In this document: piece by piece, positions 47,501-59,488 of the stretch
Layout of the letters: each line of letters starts with the position of its first letter
Position numbering within the stretch: the first letter of the stretch is position 1
Origin: Amaurobius ferox
Taxonomy: Eukaryota > Arthropoda > Arachnida > Araneae > Amaurobiidae
Length of the DNA: 64,000 bases
Direction of reading: 5' to 3'
Assembly (NCBI GenBank): GCA_951213105.1
Contig: OX578138.1
Span: forward strand, 64,455,040 to 64,519,039
Position numbers and translations under genes: made by a program
The notes under the pieces: generated by a model
What the model saw: the letters and a program-made list of their open reading frames with translations, nothing else
What the model was told of the DNA's origin: nothing
Database searches by the model: none

Positions 47501-50482
47501 AAAAATATCTCGAAAACGGCTAGTCCTAGTGTAATGGGGTTAGTCTTATTCTTTTTATCGTTAAAAATTACGTATCGAACAAGCATTTAATTGATATGTT
47601 TGAGCATACGTAGATTTTTATTTTAGATTTTGGCGATTTTTGCGGCCCATTCCCCCCAAAAAAAGGCAGGATATTTTTTTCCAAATCGTACCAAAATCTA
47701 ATCAACATGCGGGTAACTCAAAAGTTACTTATCTACCAAATTTTGTAAAATTTGATCTATTAGTTTTTCAGCTACAGTGGATACAGGCAATTTTAGCGGG
47801 CCATTTCGAAAGAAAAAAAAAATCTGATGTGGGCAGCACATGACTTTCCCTGCAGAGCAGACGTTCTCTTTATTTTAATTAAATTTAATTCACTTTTAAT
47901 TCCATTTCCGTTCTCATTTGATAACTGGACTTATTTTCAAAGGTGGCGTAGAGAAAATACGAAAAAACAAAAGTATCTCGAGAACGGCTAGTCCTGGTGC
48001 AATGGGGTTGGTCTTATTCTTTTCTTCGTTAAAAATTACGTATTAAACAAGCATTTAATGGATATATTTGAGCATACGTAGTTTTTTATTTTAGATTTTG
48101 GCGATTTTTGAGGGCTATTTCGCAAAAAAAGGCAAATTATTTTTTTCCGAATCCTACCAAAATCTAATCAGTACCAGGGTGACCCACAAGTGACTAATCT
48201 AACGAATTTTGTGAAATTCGGTCCATTAGTTTTTCAGCTAGAGTGGATACAAGCTTTTGCGGATCATTTCGCAAATAAAGGCGGGTTAAAAATCCCGAAT
48301 CATACCCAAAACTAATCAGCACCAGATTCGCCCATAAGTGACTTACCTACCAAATTTTGTGAAATTTGTTCCATTAGTTTTTTAGTTAGAGTGAATACAA
48401 AATCTGTAGAGACACACGGATAGACACACAGACGTCACGCTAAAAATAGTTTTTTCGTATTCCAGAGGTCTCGAAACGTGTCGAAAACTCGAGTTGCGAT
48501 TTTCGGCATGATTCCAATACTTTCCCTATACATTACCATGTATTGCAGGGAAAGTAAAAATCTGATGTGGGCAGCACATGACTTTCCCCGCAGACTCAAA
48601 TTCATATTTTCTTTCTTTAAGAACTCATTAAATTGAGTCTAATTGCACAAAATGACACTAAATTTACATTTTTAATTCAATTTCTGCTTTTATTTGGTAA
48701 TTGGACATTTTTCCAAAGGTGGCATAAAAAAATGCGAAAAAATCTCAAATATCTCGAGAACGGTTAGTCCTGTTCTTATTCCTTTGCTCGTCAAAAATTA
48801 CGTATAAAACAAGCATTTAATTGATACATTTGAACATACGTTGTCTTTTTTTTTAGATATTGGCGATTTTTGCGGGCCATTTCGTAAAAAAAGGTAGGTT
48901 GTTCTTTTCCGAACTGTACCAAAATCTAATCAGCACCAGAGTATCCCACATGTGATTTATCTACCAAATTTTGTGAAATTTGGTCAATTTGTATTTCAGA
49001 TGAGATTTTTGCAGGCCATTTCGCAAAAAAAAAGGCAGGCTCTTTTTATCCGAATTGTACCAAAAACTAATCAGCACCAGGGTCACACTCACGGATCTTA
49101 CCTACCAAATTTTATGAAATTCGGTCCATTAGTTTTTGAGTTAGAGTGGATACATACATTGCACAGACAGACAGACACACACACACAGACGTTACGCTAA
49201 AAATGGTTTTTTCGTATTCTAGAGGTCTCAAAACGTGTAGATCCGTCGAAAACTCGAGTTGCGATTTTCGACATGATTCCAATACTTTCCCTACACATTA
49301 CCATGTATTGAAGGGAAAGTAAAAAATCTGATGTGGGCAGCACATGACTTTCCCCGCAGACTTATATTCACATTCTCTTTATTTTAATTAAATTTAATTC
49401 ACTTTTAATTCAATTTTCGTTCTCATTTGATAACTGGACTTATTTTCAAAGGTGGCATAGAGAAAATACGAAAAACCTAAAATATCTGGAGAACGCCTAG
49501 TCCTAGTGTAATGGGATTGGTCTTATTCTTTTCTTCGTTAAAAATTACGTATTAAACAAGCATTAAATGGATATATTTGAGCATATGCAGTTTTTATTTT
49601 AGATTTTTGCGGGCCATTTTGCACAAAAAAAGCAGGTTATTTTTTTCCGAATCGCACCAAAATCTAATCAGCACCAGCGTGTCCCACAAGTGACTTATCT
49701 ACTGAATTTTGTGAAATGCGGTCCATTAGTTTTTCAGCTAGAGTGGATAGAAGCTTTTGCGAGCCATTTCACAAAAAAAGGCGGGTTCTTTTATCCCGAA
49801 TCGTACCTAAAACTAATCGGCACCAGATTCGCCCACAAGTGACTTACCTACCAAATTTTATGAAATTCGGTCCCTTAGTTTTTTAGTTAGAGTGGATACA
49901 AAATCTGCACACACAGACAGACAGACACACACACACACAGACGTCACGTAAAAAATAGTTTTTTCGTATTCTAGATGTCTCGAAACGTGTAGATCCGTCG
50001 AAAACTCGAGTTGCTATTTTCGGCATGATTCCAATACTTTCCCTATACATTACCATTTATTGTACCAAAGTAAAATGAAGTGTTGTAAATAAAATGCCCC
50101 TCTTTAGGCTTAATTTCTAATTATATATATTTATAATCATGCTTAAAAATTGTTATCATTGATCTATTTCAAAATCTACGTTGCTCTTTTGCCCATAATC
50201 ATTATTTTTAAAGATTGCTAGAAAAAGTTGCCATTCAAAATAAAAAAGTTGAACAGGTTTAAAATATGAAGGGTTAAAAATAAAAATTTTCTTACCAACT
50301 CTTCTAGCTGGATAGCAGCCTGGTTGAACTTTAAGCTCAAATGGCAAGGGCTGCTTTGCGTCTTCATCTACGCACTGTTCCCACAAGCCTTGCCGGAACT
50401 TCTCAGCTGTTAGCCAGTTTGAGGACGCAAGACATAAAACCATTAGGAGAACAACAATAATTCCACAGATAAAGGCAATCAC
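41291..50482 (-). CDS. TMEM47/PERP-like claudin-family four-span membrane protein, 5' end missing
   Basis: Three - strand exons (50296-50482, 42289-42438, 41291-41517) join in phase to give about 186 residues ending at TAG. Four hydrophobic segments are present: residues ~1-20 (IAFICGIIVVLLMVLCLASS), ~66-88 (AALCVITVLLDILATVITG), ~105-128 (YRFALYIMVGALLSVLIALVI) and ~148-168 (YGVAWGSAIFLFGAILLLL). The first extracellular loop has the claudin signature W(~10)GLWEQC(~21)GC, and the last block WEFGWAYGVAWGSAIFLFG with a C-terminal EEIYYKER matches TMEM47 (W-YG-AWG-T-F-FG...YEDYY); PERP and nematode VAB-9 are close relatives. These proteins sit in lateral membranes and help organise adherens or desmosome-type junctions; that role is inferred. 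About 20-25 N-terminal residues in an upstream exon are missing. Confidence 0.83.
41518..42288 (-). other. Intron of TMEM47-like gene
   Basis: Donor GTAAGT at 42288 downwards, acceptor TTTTTCAG. About 41884-42190 shows weakly paired ends (GTAGAATCTTAATTATAC and the complement of AGTAAAACTTTGATTATCTG) that could be a decayed pogo-type MITE. A G run lies at 41803-41808. No coding. Confidence 0.5.
42289..42438 (-). CDS. TMEM47-like middle exon
   Basis: Acceptor CTATGCAG, donor T|GTAAGT; 150 nt beginning with two bases and ending with one base of split codons, fitting both neighbours. Encodes GYIQGAAALCVITVLLDILA, then GMGLCSKDPTRKYTLYRFAL and YIMVGA: second membrane segment, basic cytosolic loop, and start of the third segment. 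Confidence 0.88.
44067..44103 (-). mobile_element. Truncated SINE tail fragment
   Basis: About 37 bp of the SINE 3' end (GAAACCCAGACCGTCCGACC, TACCTGAAAGGTG) preserved in the - orientation. It serves as the target of the full-length SINE that follows directly, whose duplication is this fragment's last 14 bp. Confidence 0.6.
44104..44394 (-). mobile_element. tRNA-headed SINE inside Helitron 1
   Basis: Flanked by the 14-bp duplication CTACCTGAAAGGTG (44090-44103, 44395-44408). Read on the - strand it starts GGGGCGCGGTAGCCCATTGG, has an A-box-like TAGCCCATTGGTTAGC and a B-box GGTTCGATTCC, then a body identical in layout to the SINEs at 30377 and 60627, and ends in (CAA)n. It lacks the 5S head. 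Confidence 0.88.
44415..44681. repeat. Imperfect long inverted repeat with 10-bp perfect hairpin at centre
   Basis: Left arm about 44415-44529 (AATTCGAACATGGATCTACG ... GCAACAGGTGTTCCGTAGCT) and right arm about 44572-44681 are imperfect complements. At the centre, TTACGTCCGC (44543-44552) and GCGGACGTAA (44556-44565) flank a 3-base loop. A further direct copy of the left arm precedes at about 43937-44065. Confidence 0.75.
44880..46325 (+). pseudogene. Helitron Pif1-type helicase, C-terminal, inactivated
   Basis: The + strand reads through helicase motifs in order with stops between. LLFLHAPGGTGKLFLI near 45040 is Walker A (with K followed by L where T is usual); IVWDECTMAHKKSLEALNRT near 45285 is Walker B; LVVLAGDFR near 45395 is followed by a stop where Q is expected; then WLCERAILAPKNDSVNQINE and RLAFVMTINKAQGQTLKFAG near 46130, and YVACSRVGTSQNLYV near 46230 (motif VI), again preceded by a stop where Q is expected. 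A 196-residue frame (45638-46228) is the longest intact part. Known Helitron helicases unwind DNA for rolling-circle transfer; this copy cannot encode one. Confidence 0.88.
47308..50070. repeat. Tandem array of ~750-bp non-coding units
   Basis: Units start at about 47308, 47818, 48558 and 49324, each with AAATCTGATGTGGGCAGCAC ATGACTTTCCC and each ending TCCAATACTTTCCCTA...TGTATTG..GGGAAAGT. The first unit is shorter. Inside each is a duplicated ~150-bp segment (CGGGCCATTTCGCAAAAAAA, then CCAAAATCTAATCAGCACCA, ACCAAATTTTGTGAAATTCG and TCCATTAGTTTTT-AG), then a CAGACAGACAGACACACACA stretch and an AGACGTCACG block. No coding capacity was found. Class unknown. Confidence 0.8.
50296..50482 (-). 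CDS. TMEM47-like first visible exon
   Basis: Acceptor TTTTTTTGTAG and donor G|GTAAGA on the - strand. 187 nt: VIAFICGIIVVLLMVLCLAS is the first membrane span, then NWLTAEKFRQGLWEQC and QPGCYPARRV, the first extracellular loop with the claudin W-GLW-C-C pattern. No Met opens the exon and an acceptor precedes it, so at least one coding exon is missing upstream. Confidence 0.85.
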
Positions 50483-51299
50483 CTACAAAAAAATACCCAA
50501 ATACAAATTAAACTTTGTATACAAGAAATATAATTTAAAATCAGAAGGGTCATTCCACGTCAATTCTTCCAGTTCATGACGCCCACAAACTCCGATTTTT
50601 ATGAAACTTTTTACTATTAGAGAGTTATTAGTAAACCATGCAAACTTTTTCCTCTTTAGACCAAATAATTTTTGAAATATAAAATGCCCGAAATTTTGGA
50701 AAATTACACATAAATGACTTTTCCGAGACTAACTTTTAGAGGCAGCACTTGAGGAAAAAATTCATATCTGTGTGTCCAATCACTGTTCCATATCACTACC
50801 AAATTTTTGCCACATATCAATAAAAGTGTGTAAATTTCTGAAAAAAATACTGCATCAATATTGCCTTCTCATAAGAAACACTAAAATTTAATTAATTTAA
50901 TAATAAAAAAAAAAAAAAAACTGAAGTGTAATGGCGTTTTCAATAACTGAGTATTTACAGCATGAGGCACAGGAGTCATCAGGCCGCTTTTTATTTTTAA
51001 TCGAATTTAGCATGGTTGAAAAGGTTGTAAAAGAAAAAAGGTGGTATTTTGATCGCTAATTTATTTTTAGCAGCCGGAAAGATAAGTGGAGCCTTAATCT
51101 AGTTGCTTTAACTTATGAATTAAGTTATTCTACCTAAGTGCGAATAATTTAGAACATATTCTATGCATAATGATGGATAAATTGGGCATAACATTTTCTT
51201 CCGATTTCTCTAAATATCATTTATTCAACCTTCAACAGTTTCCGGGTCTGGAGGGGTTATGACTCACAAAGCCCCCCTTAGCAATGCCACTGACTAAAT

Positions 51300-52060
51300 G
51301 ACATGGAAGCAAGTCACAAAATTGAAAAATAGTGATGTTGCTTCCACTTCATGAAAGTGATGACAATGTGAAGTGAAGCTATATGTAACAATGTAAAATA
51401 TTACAGCATCCTTTAAGTGACAAAAACAAGTTCTATATAAAAATGAAAAGTAGTGACATTTCCATTACATCATAAAAGAACAATGAAACATTCAACACCT
51501 CACTTTCAAGCATAACATGTTGCAAATTATGTGTGGCAAAAGTGCAGTCAATCACAGTACACAATCTAGAGAGTGCAACAAATTGCAATTTCATCGTCAT
51601 GCATTATTGCACTTGCAATATTTGACACATTACACTTGAATGTACTCTTAAAATGATGTAAAAGCGGATAAAAAACTGAAAACTAGGGACCTTGCTGAAG
51701 TACCTCGTAGCAATGTGAAGTAATAAATATATAATGTTAGAACAATGACATTGAGAAATGATGGATATGTGACAATGCAACTTTATAATATCAATAACAT
51801 GTAAAACCAGGTCATAAAAATGAAAAGTAGCGACTTTGCTAGCATCACTTCTGCAACAACAAAGTGGGATGACTGATGAGATATATTTCAATAGCATCAC
51901 TAAAGGAACAAAACAGGAACAAAGACAGGTTACAAAATTATTAGGCTAATGCGTTAGGATAGCCTAAAGTGATGAGTATGTGACAATAAAATGTTGCTAC
52001 AATGTCACAATAGTGACGATATGAAGAATGTAGGATGCCACTTTACAGCATAATAAGATC
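51300..52060. repeat. Degenerate tandem repeats
   Basis: The phrase (A)AAA-TGAAAAGTAGTGAC-TTGCT-CATCAC recurs in diverged form at about 51317, 51440, 51671 and 51816, together with (G)TGACAATG and ATAACATGTAAA-type phrases. Period is irregular, about 120-230 bp. Confidence 0.45.
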
Positions 52061-52291
52061 GTAATTAAAATAGTGTTCAGGTGGGCCAAAAATATAACAT
52101 GTAGTGCCGTTGTTATTAAGTCACAAGCAGTTGGTTAAGCATGACAAAATAATTTGGGGAGACATAAAATCGGCCCAAAATTAGCAAGTAAAAACTTCCA
52201 TGCTGTATATTTTAACAAGGTTACAAAATTAAGTATAATAGCTGAATTATAATGAAAATAAATTAATGACATTTTACAATTTTGTTATTAC

Positions 52292-52330
52292 AGTGGAACC
52301 CCGGTTTTGCATTTCTCTGTGGAACCTATT
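52292..52330 (+). mobile_element. Solitary pogo-like terminal repeat
   Basis: CAGTGGAACCCCGGTTTTGC closely resembles pogo/Tigger termini and is preceded by TA. No matching opposite end was found nearby, so only the terminus is claimed. Confidence 0.4.
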
Positions 52331-52559
52331 AAAAACGATTATATTCGGGAAAACTCCCATTTTAACTAATATATTGAAGGCAAGGAAAACAAGAAAATAA
52401 ATATACCACTAATCTAGCTTTAATTTTTCAATTGTCAAAAGCAGTGGCGAAGTTTGGTTTGGTTACGCCCCTTTTACTTCCGTTTCTCCTTCCACTTAGT
52501 CCTTATGTTATCATGCCACTGCATTGTTAAATGTTGAACCACTCCATTCTTCTAAGAAC

Positions 52560-54200
52560 TAGCGCCCGGACAAACCGTCTTAACGCTGCGCCCCCTCTCC
52601 GAGTGTCACCTTCGAGTCCGTAACTCGATTAAGAAAAACTAGCAACTTAGACTCAGGCTACTTCGGCAGTTAAGTGATAGGTTTTTTTTTAAGTTCCTTT
52701 TTCAATGTAACATCTGACGAGATAGATATTTTGCACCATACTTCAATACTTCTACCAGCAAAATTATAACATCCTTGCTTTAAGGAGTTTTGTGATCGTC
52801 TGCATCGTGCTGACAAGCGGCAATGACTGTAAAACCATGGGCCACGGTGATGGGTTATCAATTGAGCACTTTCTTGCTTCTATGCAAAGCCTATATAGAA
52901 TAGATGCCGCTTTACTGTGTTCTTGAGCGCTTAGAATTTTATTAACGGTGGGCGAGGTTAAAAACGTCATCTATCATTAATTGATTCGCAGTTACAATAC
53001 TGCTACCAAAAAAGGTATGTGCTCACTTATCGCTGGCATCGTGCTGACAAGCGACAGTGACCGATAAACGATTGTCGGTAATGAATAATCTGTTGGGCTA
53101 GTATTTAAGTTTTTAGAAAATAATACACAAAATATTTTTGTATGGAAATAAATTGTTTTATTGCTTTTCAAAATATTCAACTTTAGCATCAATACATTTT
53201 TTCATTCGAAAGAACCAATTTTCATAACAGTTATGCCATTCAGAAGTTGGTATAGCAGAAACATGTAATTTATAAGCTTCAACTGCTTTATCTGGTCTGT
53301 TAAATCGTTGACCACGCATTTTATTTTTGATTGTTAAGAATAAGAAAAAATCATTGGGTGCTAAATCAGGCGAATAAGGACAAAGACTCATCAAATCAAT
53401 TTTTTCCTGTTTCAAATAATTGATTGTTTGTTTGAAATTGAAATGTAACATGTGAGCTTGCATTTTCATGATGAAGAATGATGCGAAGTTTAGCATTAAT
53501 TTTTTCTGGCAAACAAATTTTCGTACACCAATCAGCACTTAGTGGTCTACTATCCTCCAAAGCAATGGTTGCCACATGGCCGGATTTACCAAAAAACAAA
53601 GCAATCATTTTCTTTTAAACACTTTGTATACGAACAACTTTTGTAAGATTTGGTTCATTTTGAAACACCCAAACAGTAGATTGTTGTTTTGTTCAAGTTC
53701 ATAAGAATAAATCTACGCTTCGTCACCTGCTACAATCTCAAAGACATGTTGAGAAGCACTAAGATTAATCTTTTAAGATTTTCCTTGCATCATTTGACAC
53801 GAGCATCCTTTTGAACTTGAATTAATTTGCGTGAAAACAAGCAATTGTGTAGTGCACACGGCAGATACTTTCTTGACTTTTAAATGATCATGTAAAACTT
53901 AAAGCACCTGGGTCCTGTATTCCTGAGCACTTAAAAATGTTATTAACGGCAGGTGGGCTAACTTCGCCCCCCTCTCCTTTCTATCGTGACCGGATTCGAA
54001 GTTACAGGAATTCTACTAGATACACTACTTCTATACCAAAAAAGTTAAAAAATCCTTGCTTTAAGGAGTTTTGTGCTCACTGATCCTCCTATCGCCTGCA
54101 CAGTGCTGACGAGCGGCAATGACTGCGAAAACATGGTCTACCAGTGGTGACGGATGATTAATTGAGCACTTTTCATGTTTTTGCGTAACGCCCTGTTATA
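52560..54200. repeat. Three diverged repeat units around a mariner fossil
   Basis: Units at about 52560-52915, 52918-53060 and 53924-54200 share TCCTTGCTTTAAGGAGTTTT, GC(A/G)TCGTGCTGACAAGCG-like sequence, GCAATGACTG, a (G/C)CA(C/G)-GTGA-GG block ending TCAATTGAGCAC, then a GAGC(G/A)CTTA-AATTTTATTAACGG phrase. The mariner remnant lies between units 2 and 3. Confidence 0.65.
53158..53790 (-). pseudogene. Mariner transposase fossil, C-terminal two thirds
   Basis: On the - strand: EIVAGDEA then a stop (first-aspartate region, GDE), IALFFGKSGHVATIALE, CLPEKINAKLRIILHHENAS SH (second-aspartate region, D changed to E), a frameshift, and SLCPYSPDLAPNDFFLF (YSPDLAPxD, the D34D third catalytic residue), then IKNKMRGQRF and a C-terminus ending VEYFEKQ. 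This is the mariner (DD34D) family. Stops and frameshifts make it dead; the N-terminal DNA-binding half was not recognised. Confidence 0.85.
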
Positions 54201-54480
54201 GGGCAGACTTCGCTTCACTCTATGCGCTATCGTCTGGATCAGATAAATTATGTTATAATCGTCAGCCGTCGAATTTTATATAATAAACATTTTTTTATAG
54301 AATAAAAACAATTCCATTCTGTTACTAAGATGCACGCTATAATTTTCTTCAAATAATGTTTTATAAAAAAAAAACCCTGCTCAATGCCATTTCTACAAAA
54401 GTTTTAATTCCGCGCTTTTATTACTTTCTTGACAATTTGGGCCACGAAACTCTGAGTGTGTGTGTGTATATATGTATGTG

Positions 54481-54590
54481 TTGAAGACCCAGACCGTCCG
54501 ACTCATCCTGGGGACTTGAGCAACTAATTGAACGGCCGGATATATGTATGTATACATATATCCGGCCGTCCAATTAGTTGATTAGTTTAG
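54481..54590. repeat. Inverted pair of truncated SINE 3' ends forming a hairpin
   Basis: Left arm 54521-54548 (CAACTAATTGAACGGCCGGA TATATGTA) and right arm 54553-54580 are complementary except for one base. The left side continues to AGACCCAGACCGTCCGAC at 54485, the tail end of the SINE family in - orientation. Confidence 0.7.
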
Positions 54591-54742
54591 AACAGATCTT
54601 GAAATGATCACAGCTTCGTTCCGCATAGTGACGCAACACCTTGCCGAGATATATAGGAGCATAAAAGCGTCAGGTCAAGAAGGAGCGATACCACAGCTAA
54701 ATTATAGGGTCATTGGTTTCAGGTTGTAAAAATCATCACAAT

Positions 54743-54892
54743 ATGCCAAGAGTACGGCGACGTACGCATACGTTCAATTGTCGTCACCGGAAAGGCAACA
54801 AATCATTGTTTTACGTGAGGGTGGATTGAGCTTTCGAAGGATCGCTGAATTATTACGTCGTGATGTGAGCACAGTTCAACGGTGTGTGTAAA
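54743..54892 (+). pseudogene. Tc1-type transposase N-terminal fragment
   Basis: ATG at 54743 gives MPRVRRRTHTFNCR; after a frameshift the + strand reads SPERQQIIVLREGGLSFRRI AELLRRDVSTVQRCV, a clear helix-turn-helix of Tc1-like transposases, and then stops. Nothing further of the transposase follows. Confidence 0.65.
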
Positions 54893-55394
54893 GCCCCTAT
54901 TACACGACAGTAATTTGGGACAACAAACCGCTCGCAAAACATTTTTGGGACGTCACTCCACGCAGCACAGAACGAAAGTGACGTCATTCCAAACAGCAAA
55001 TGGGGAAGCTTTAGATGCAATTAGAAGCTTTAGATAGCAAATGGGGAAGCTTTTTTCATGCCATACACATTCCCGTTAATACGCTGTTTCATGCTGTATC
55101 AGCCGTAATACCGCGACTGCACTCAGTATTGGAATGTGGTGGTGAGCACTTGCACATTGAGCACTTGCAGCTGTAAATCATGCTGAAATAAAATATCTCA
55201 TTTCACAATTATTACCTCGCATTGTTTTCTTCGCAGCAGCGCTCCCCTAGTGTCGAGACTTTGAACTATTTTTTTTTTCATGCCATACAAAATCCCCCAC
55301 CACGGTAAATATTAATCTGCAAACCGCATGTCTCTCCGTCCCATAGATATTTTTTTATAGCGTTTTACTTTTGCTCCGAACTTTTGAATCGCCC

Positions 55395-55653
<259 letters not shown>

Positions 55654-57229
55654 GAATGAAAGTAGAAAAGAACGGGAGTGACCATATGAATTACATAAGA
55701 ATGGTAGGGGTGGATTGCGACACCCCTTTCCCGCTTAAAGCAGCTTTTACAACCCGGGTAACGCTCACGGAACCAACATAATTCCATGGTCAGCCTCCCA
55801 AATGTGCGAAAATAAAAGCACCAGAACAGACACAGAACCAAAGAAGTAAACGAATCCATGAAGAAGAAACATCCGCTAGTCCAACCCGATGGAACGTCTC
55901 TTTATATAAGTAAAGTTGCTCATGCGCAGAGAAATATCAGGATAATAGTTACGCAGTCATGAATATTAAATCTCTATATCAACAATCAGATTACAAATTT
56001 TCTTTAAAAAAGGATTTGTAATAATGTTGTACAAAATTGACTGGATAATTTCTTTTTATAGCTTCATCTGCAAATTTTTTACATTTGCAAATGCAGTCTT
56101 TCCTAAAAGTATTATAATTTTGGTTTCTTCTAAAATGTCCAATTACTATATTTCTGAAGACATACTTTGCAAGGTTTGAATTCCAATCGATAATATGATT
56201 TACCTTGATCCTGTATGAATCTCTTTTGTCGTGTAACTCTGTGTATATTCCATATTTCTTGTGTTTTTTGATAGCTAAATCCAAGAATTTTACCGATCCG
56301 TCCTCACACGCTGGATTTTCAATAAGGTCCAATTCGCTTGGGTAGAATGAAAAGTCAAAACATGGGGTGTTTTCATAGCCCCCAATTATCACATCATCGA
56401 CATAACGGAAGTAGGGCATTTCCGATAGGATATGAGTGCCTCTTTCGTATTTAGATAGATATATATCTGCTAGTATTGACGAGCAACTCCCTCCCATAGG
56501 TATGCCCTTGATTTGTTTGTAAAAATTGCTTCCGTCGTGTAGTATGTTTTCCTTTAATACCAATTCTACCAAGTCCATGTATCTTCTATAAGTCATAAAT
56601 TGCTTTAGATCGTATTCTTCATGTAGATCTTTCAGAATCAATTGTAAATTATCCAAATCAATATTATTAAAAAGATCTCGAAAGTCGTAACTCTTAAAGT
56701 TGATATCGTTATGACAAAACTTTAGTCGGTTTATCAGTTCCTGTCCGTTTTTTATCATAATAGAGTTATGTCTTTTAATATCATGCATAACTATTATGAG
56801 TAAATCCAAAAGTTTTTTGTTTGCTATTTCCAAATATGAACCACATCCCACCGTCACAGTTCGAAATTTGACAGGTATTTTGTGTAATTTGGGGACTAGG
56901 ACCAAATATGGATATTTTATTGTTTTAATATCAATTCCTATTCTTTTGTAAAGTGCCTCTATTCTTTTAGTCAGTATCAATGCGTTACTGGGTATTAAAG
57001 CATACATTTCACTGTCCCTGTAACTTTGGTTTAGTGTATCCACGTAGAACTTTTTACAAGTGAAGGCATAATTTGATACTATTTTATCGGTATATGTTAA
57101 TACATATTCTTCTTTAATTTGCTTGAACGAGGATGGAACTTTAATTTCTCTATTGTTATTGCAGTGCTGCGGGTAGTAGTGACAAAACGCTTTGTAAAAT
57201 TTATATTTCCACTCATTAAATGCTTGTAT

Positions 57230-57238
<9 letters not shown>
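55654..57238 (-). mobile_element. Penelope-type retroelement fragment between two (TA)n arrays
   Basis: On the - strand it comprises 1.25 kb of reverse transcriptase coding sequence followed by about 335 bp of 3' non-coding sequence, ending in a T/C-rich stretch against the (TA)n array at 55395-55653. Its 5' side abuts the (TA)n array at 57234-58031. Both borders in TA arrays suggest insertion into, or recombination between, microsatellites. Confidence 0.65.
55991..57238 (-). CDS. Reverse transcriptase, Penelope-like/rvt-like, N-terminus lost
   Basis: Counting from the Met at 57238, an open 415-residue frame ends in TAA. Motifs: [16 protein letters not shown] (116-131, the PK-HK..R motif before finger motif 2), [13 protein letters not shown] (183-195, motif A, D185), [20 protein letters not shown] (244-263, motif B), [10 protein letters not shown] (277-286, motif C, catalytic DD) and VKFLDLAI (316-323, motif D/E). 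The PK-HK, P-MG and RYVDD pattern is that of Penelope-like elements and related cellular RTs rather than LINEs or LTR elements; the exact subgroup is unsure. No GIY-YIG nuclease domain follows. The frame runs on upstream through the (TA)n array as YIYI, which I treat as an artefact. All catalytic aspartates are present and no stop interrupts it. Confidence 0.8.
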
Positions 57239-58040
<802 letters not shown>

Positions 58041-58157
58041 CTCATATGCAACACCATGAATGAGCGAAAAGAGTGTGATGATAAAGAACACAGACCGAGA
58101 TGGCATATATAAATATGTGATATTAATTTCAGATGGATAATGCAATTTATTACGCTG

Positions 58158-59166
58158 TCACAGACAGAGTAATAAGTAGGCAGTATGACCACCTCTTGCG
58201 GTAATACAAGCAGGAATCCTTGGAGGAACAGGTGCAATGAGCATGCGGATAGTTTCCTGAGGGATGGATGACCATATGCCTTCAACTATCCTCCACTGGT
58301 CGTCCTCTGAGGCGGGGGCAGGACAGTCAAACGATGGCCAATTACGTCCCATCCATGCTGAATGGATGAGAGATCTGGAGACAGCGGAGGCCAAGGAAGC
58401 AACTAGATATTTTTCAAGACTTGTCTGCTGATGGGATGGTTGCCGGAAAACAGCATTGCTGGAAAACTGCAACTTGCTGGAAGACAACATTTTGCAACCG
58501 CTGAAGGTAGAGAAGTGCAACCGGTCGCAACACCTCATCCACATATCGTCGTTTCGTCACTGTGCCTCATGCGAACCAAAGGTGACCGGCTACCGAAACC
58601 GATAGCACCCCAAACCATGAAGCCGCGTTGACGAGCAGTATGGCGTTCAACAGTCGCAGCAGGATTGGATCTATTCCCACGTCACCTCCAGACTCTCACA
58701 CAGCGACTGTCATTCGACAAATAGAACAGAGATTCGTCGCTGAACACTGCTCTGTCCTATTCAGTCGTCTAAGAGGCTCGGGCTCGACACCCAATCTCTC
58801 AAGTCGGTGTCTTGTCGTCAACGACAGTCTACGTAAAGGTCGATTTGAGTGCAAGCCGCTTTCAGTCAATCGTCGAAAAACTGTTATTGCTGATATTGGA
58901 ATATCCAATGTACCTTGCAAATTCTGCAGAATGTCGACAATCCTCGTTTGTGAGACCGCCACCGCATGCCTTCGAATGCGTCGATCAACGCGTGCTGACG
59001 CACGTCTGGATGGACCTGTACTACTGCGACGATTCACATGCCCTTCTTCAATCCATCTTCTCCAAATTCTTTGCACTGCATCTACGCGTGTTTCAGCGGC
59101 GATATACCGGTACGACCACCCAGCCGTACGTATGCCTAAAAGGAATCCCCTCGCACGATAGTCCAA
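58158..59166 (-). pseudogene. Tc1-family transposase, broken
   Basis: On the - strand from 59166: MDYRARGFLLGIRTAGWSYR (first helix-turn-helix), VDAVQRIWRRWIEEGHVNRR, SSTGPSRRASARVDRRIRRH, and a second HTH, ISAITVFRRLTESGLHSNRP. After about 58696 the frame is lost, but LPWPPLSPDLSSIQHGWD near 58370 matches the third catalytic block SPDL-PIEHLWD with the catalytic E changed to Q, and a [17 protein letters not shown] end near 58190 matches the usual C-terminus. So it spans the complete length, about 1 kb, but is dead by frameshift and by loss of the catalytic glutamate. Confidence 0.8.
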
Positions 59167-59488
59167 ATGCTGAAACGGACTTTGGCGTCTTCAGCCAGGC
59201 ATCTCTTTTAACAGTACGTGTTTTCTGAAATGAAAAACAGCTCGGAAAACGGGTTTCCATAGACAGTAACAGCTGTTGGCTCATCTGCCGTTTCCATCAC
59301 TTTTATCCCGCACTCTAATCATGTGACCTACTTGTATTTCAGATCATTTGCATACATCGGCCAGCTGCGTTTGTCTCGCAATTTTTGCATAATTATACGA
59401 CTAAAGCTTCATAGTGTTGCATTTCCTACGTCGGGTAGTACATATAGTGTATGTATGTGTGTGGCTGTAATGAAGAGTGAAAGTAACA

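Larger units (their letters stand above)
42439..50295 (-). other. Large intron of TMEM47-like gene
   Basis: 7.86 kb, almost entirely repeats: a Helitron (42787-46721) with an inner SINE, and a tandem array (about 47308-50070). 46722-47300 is AT-rich with nothing recognised. Confidence 0.65.
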
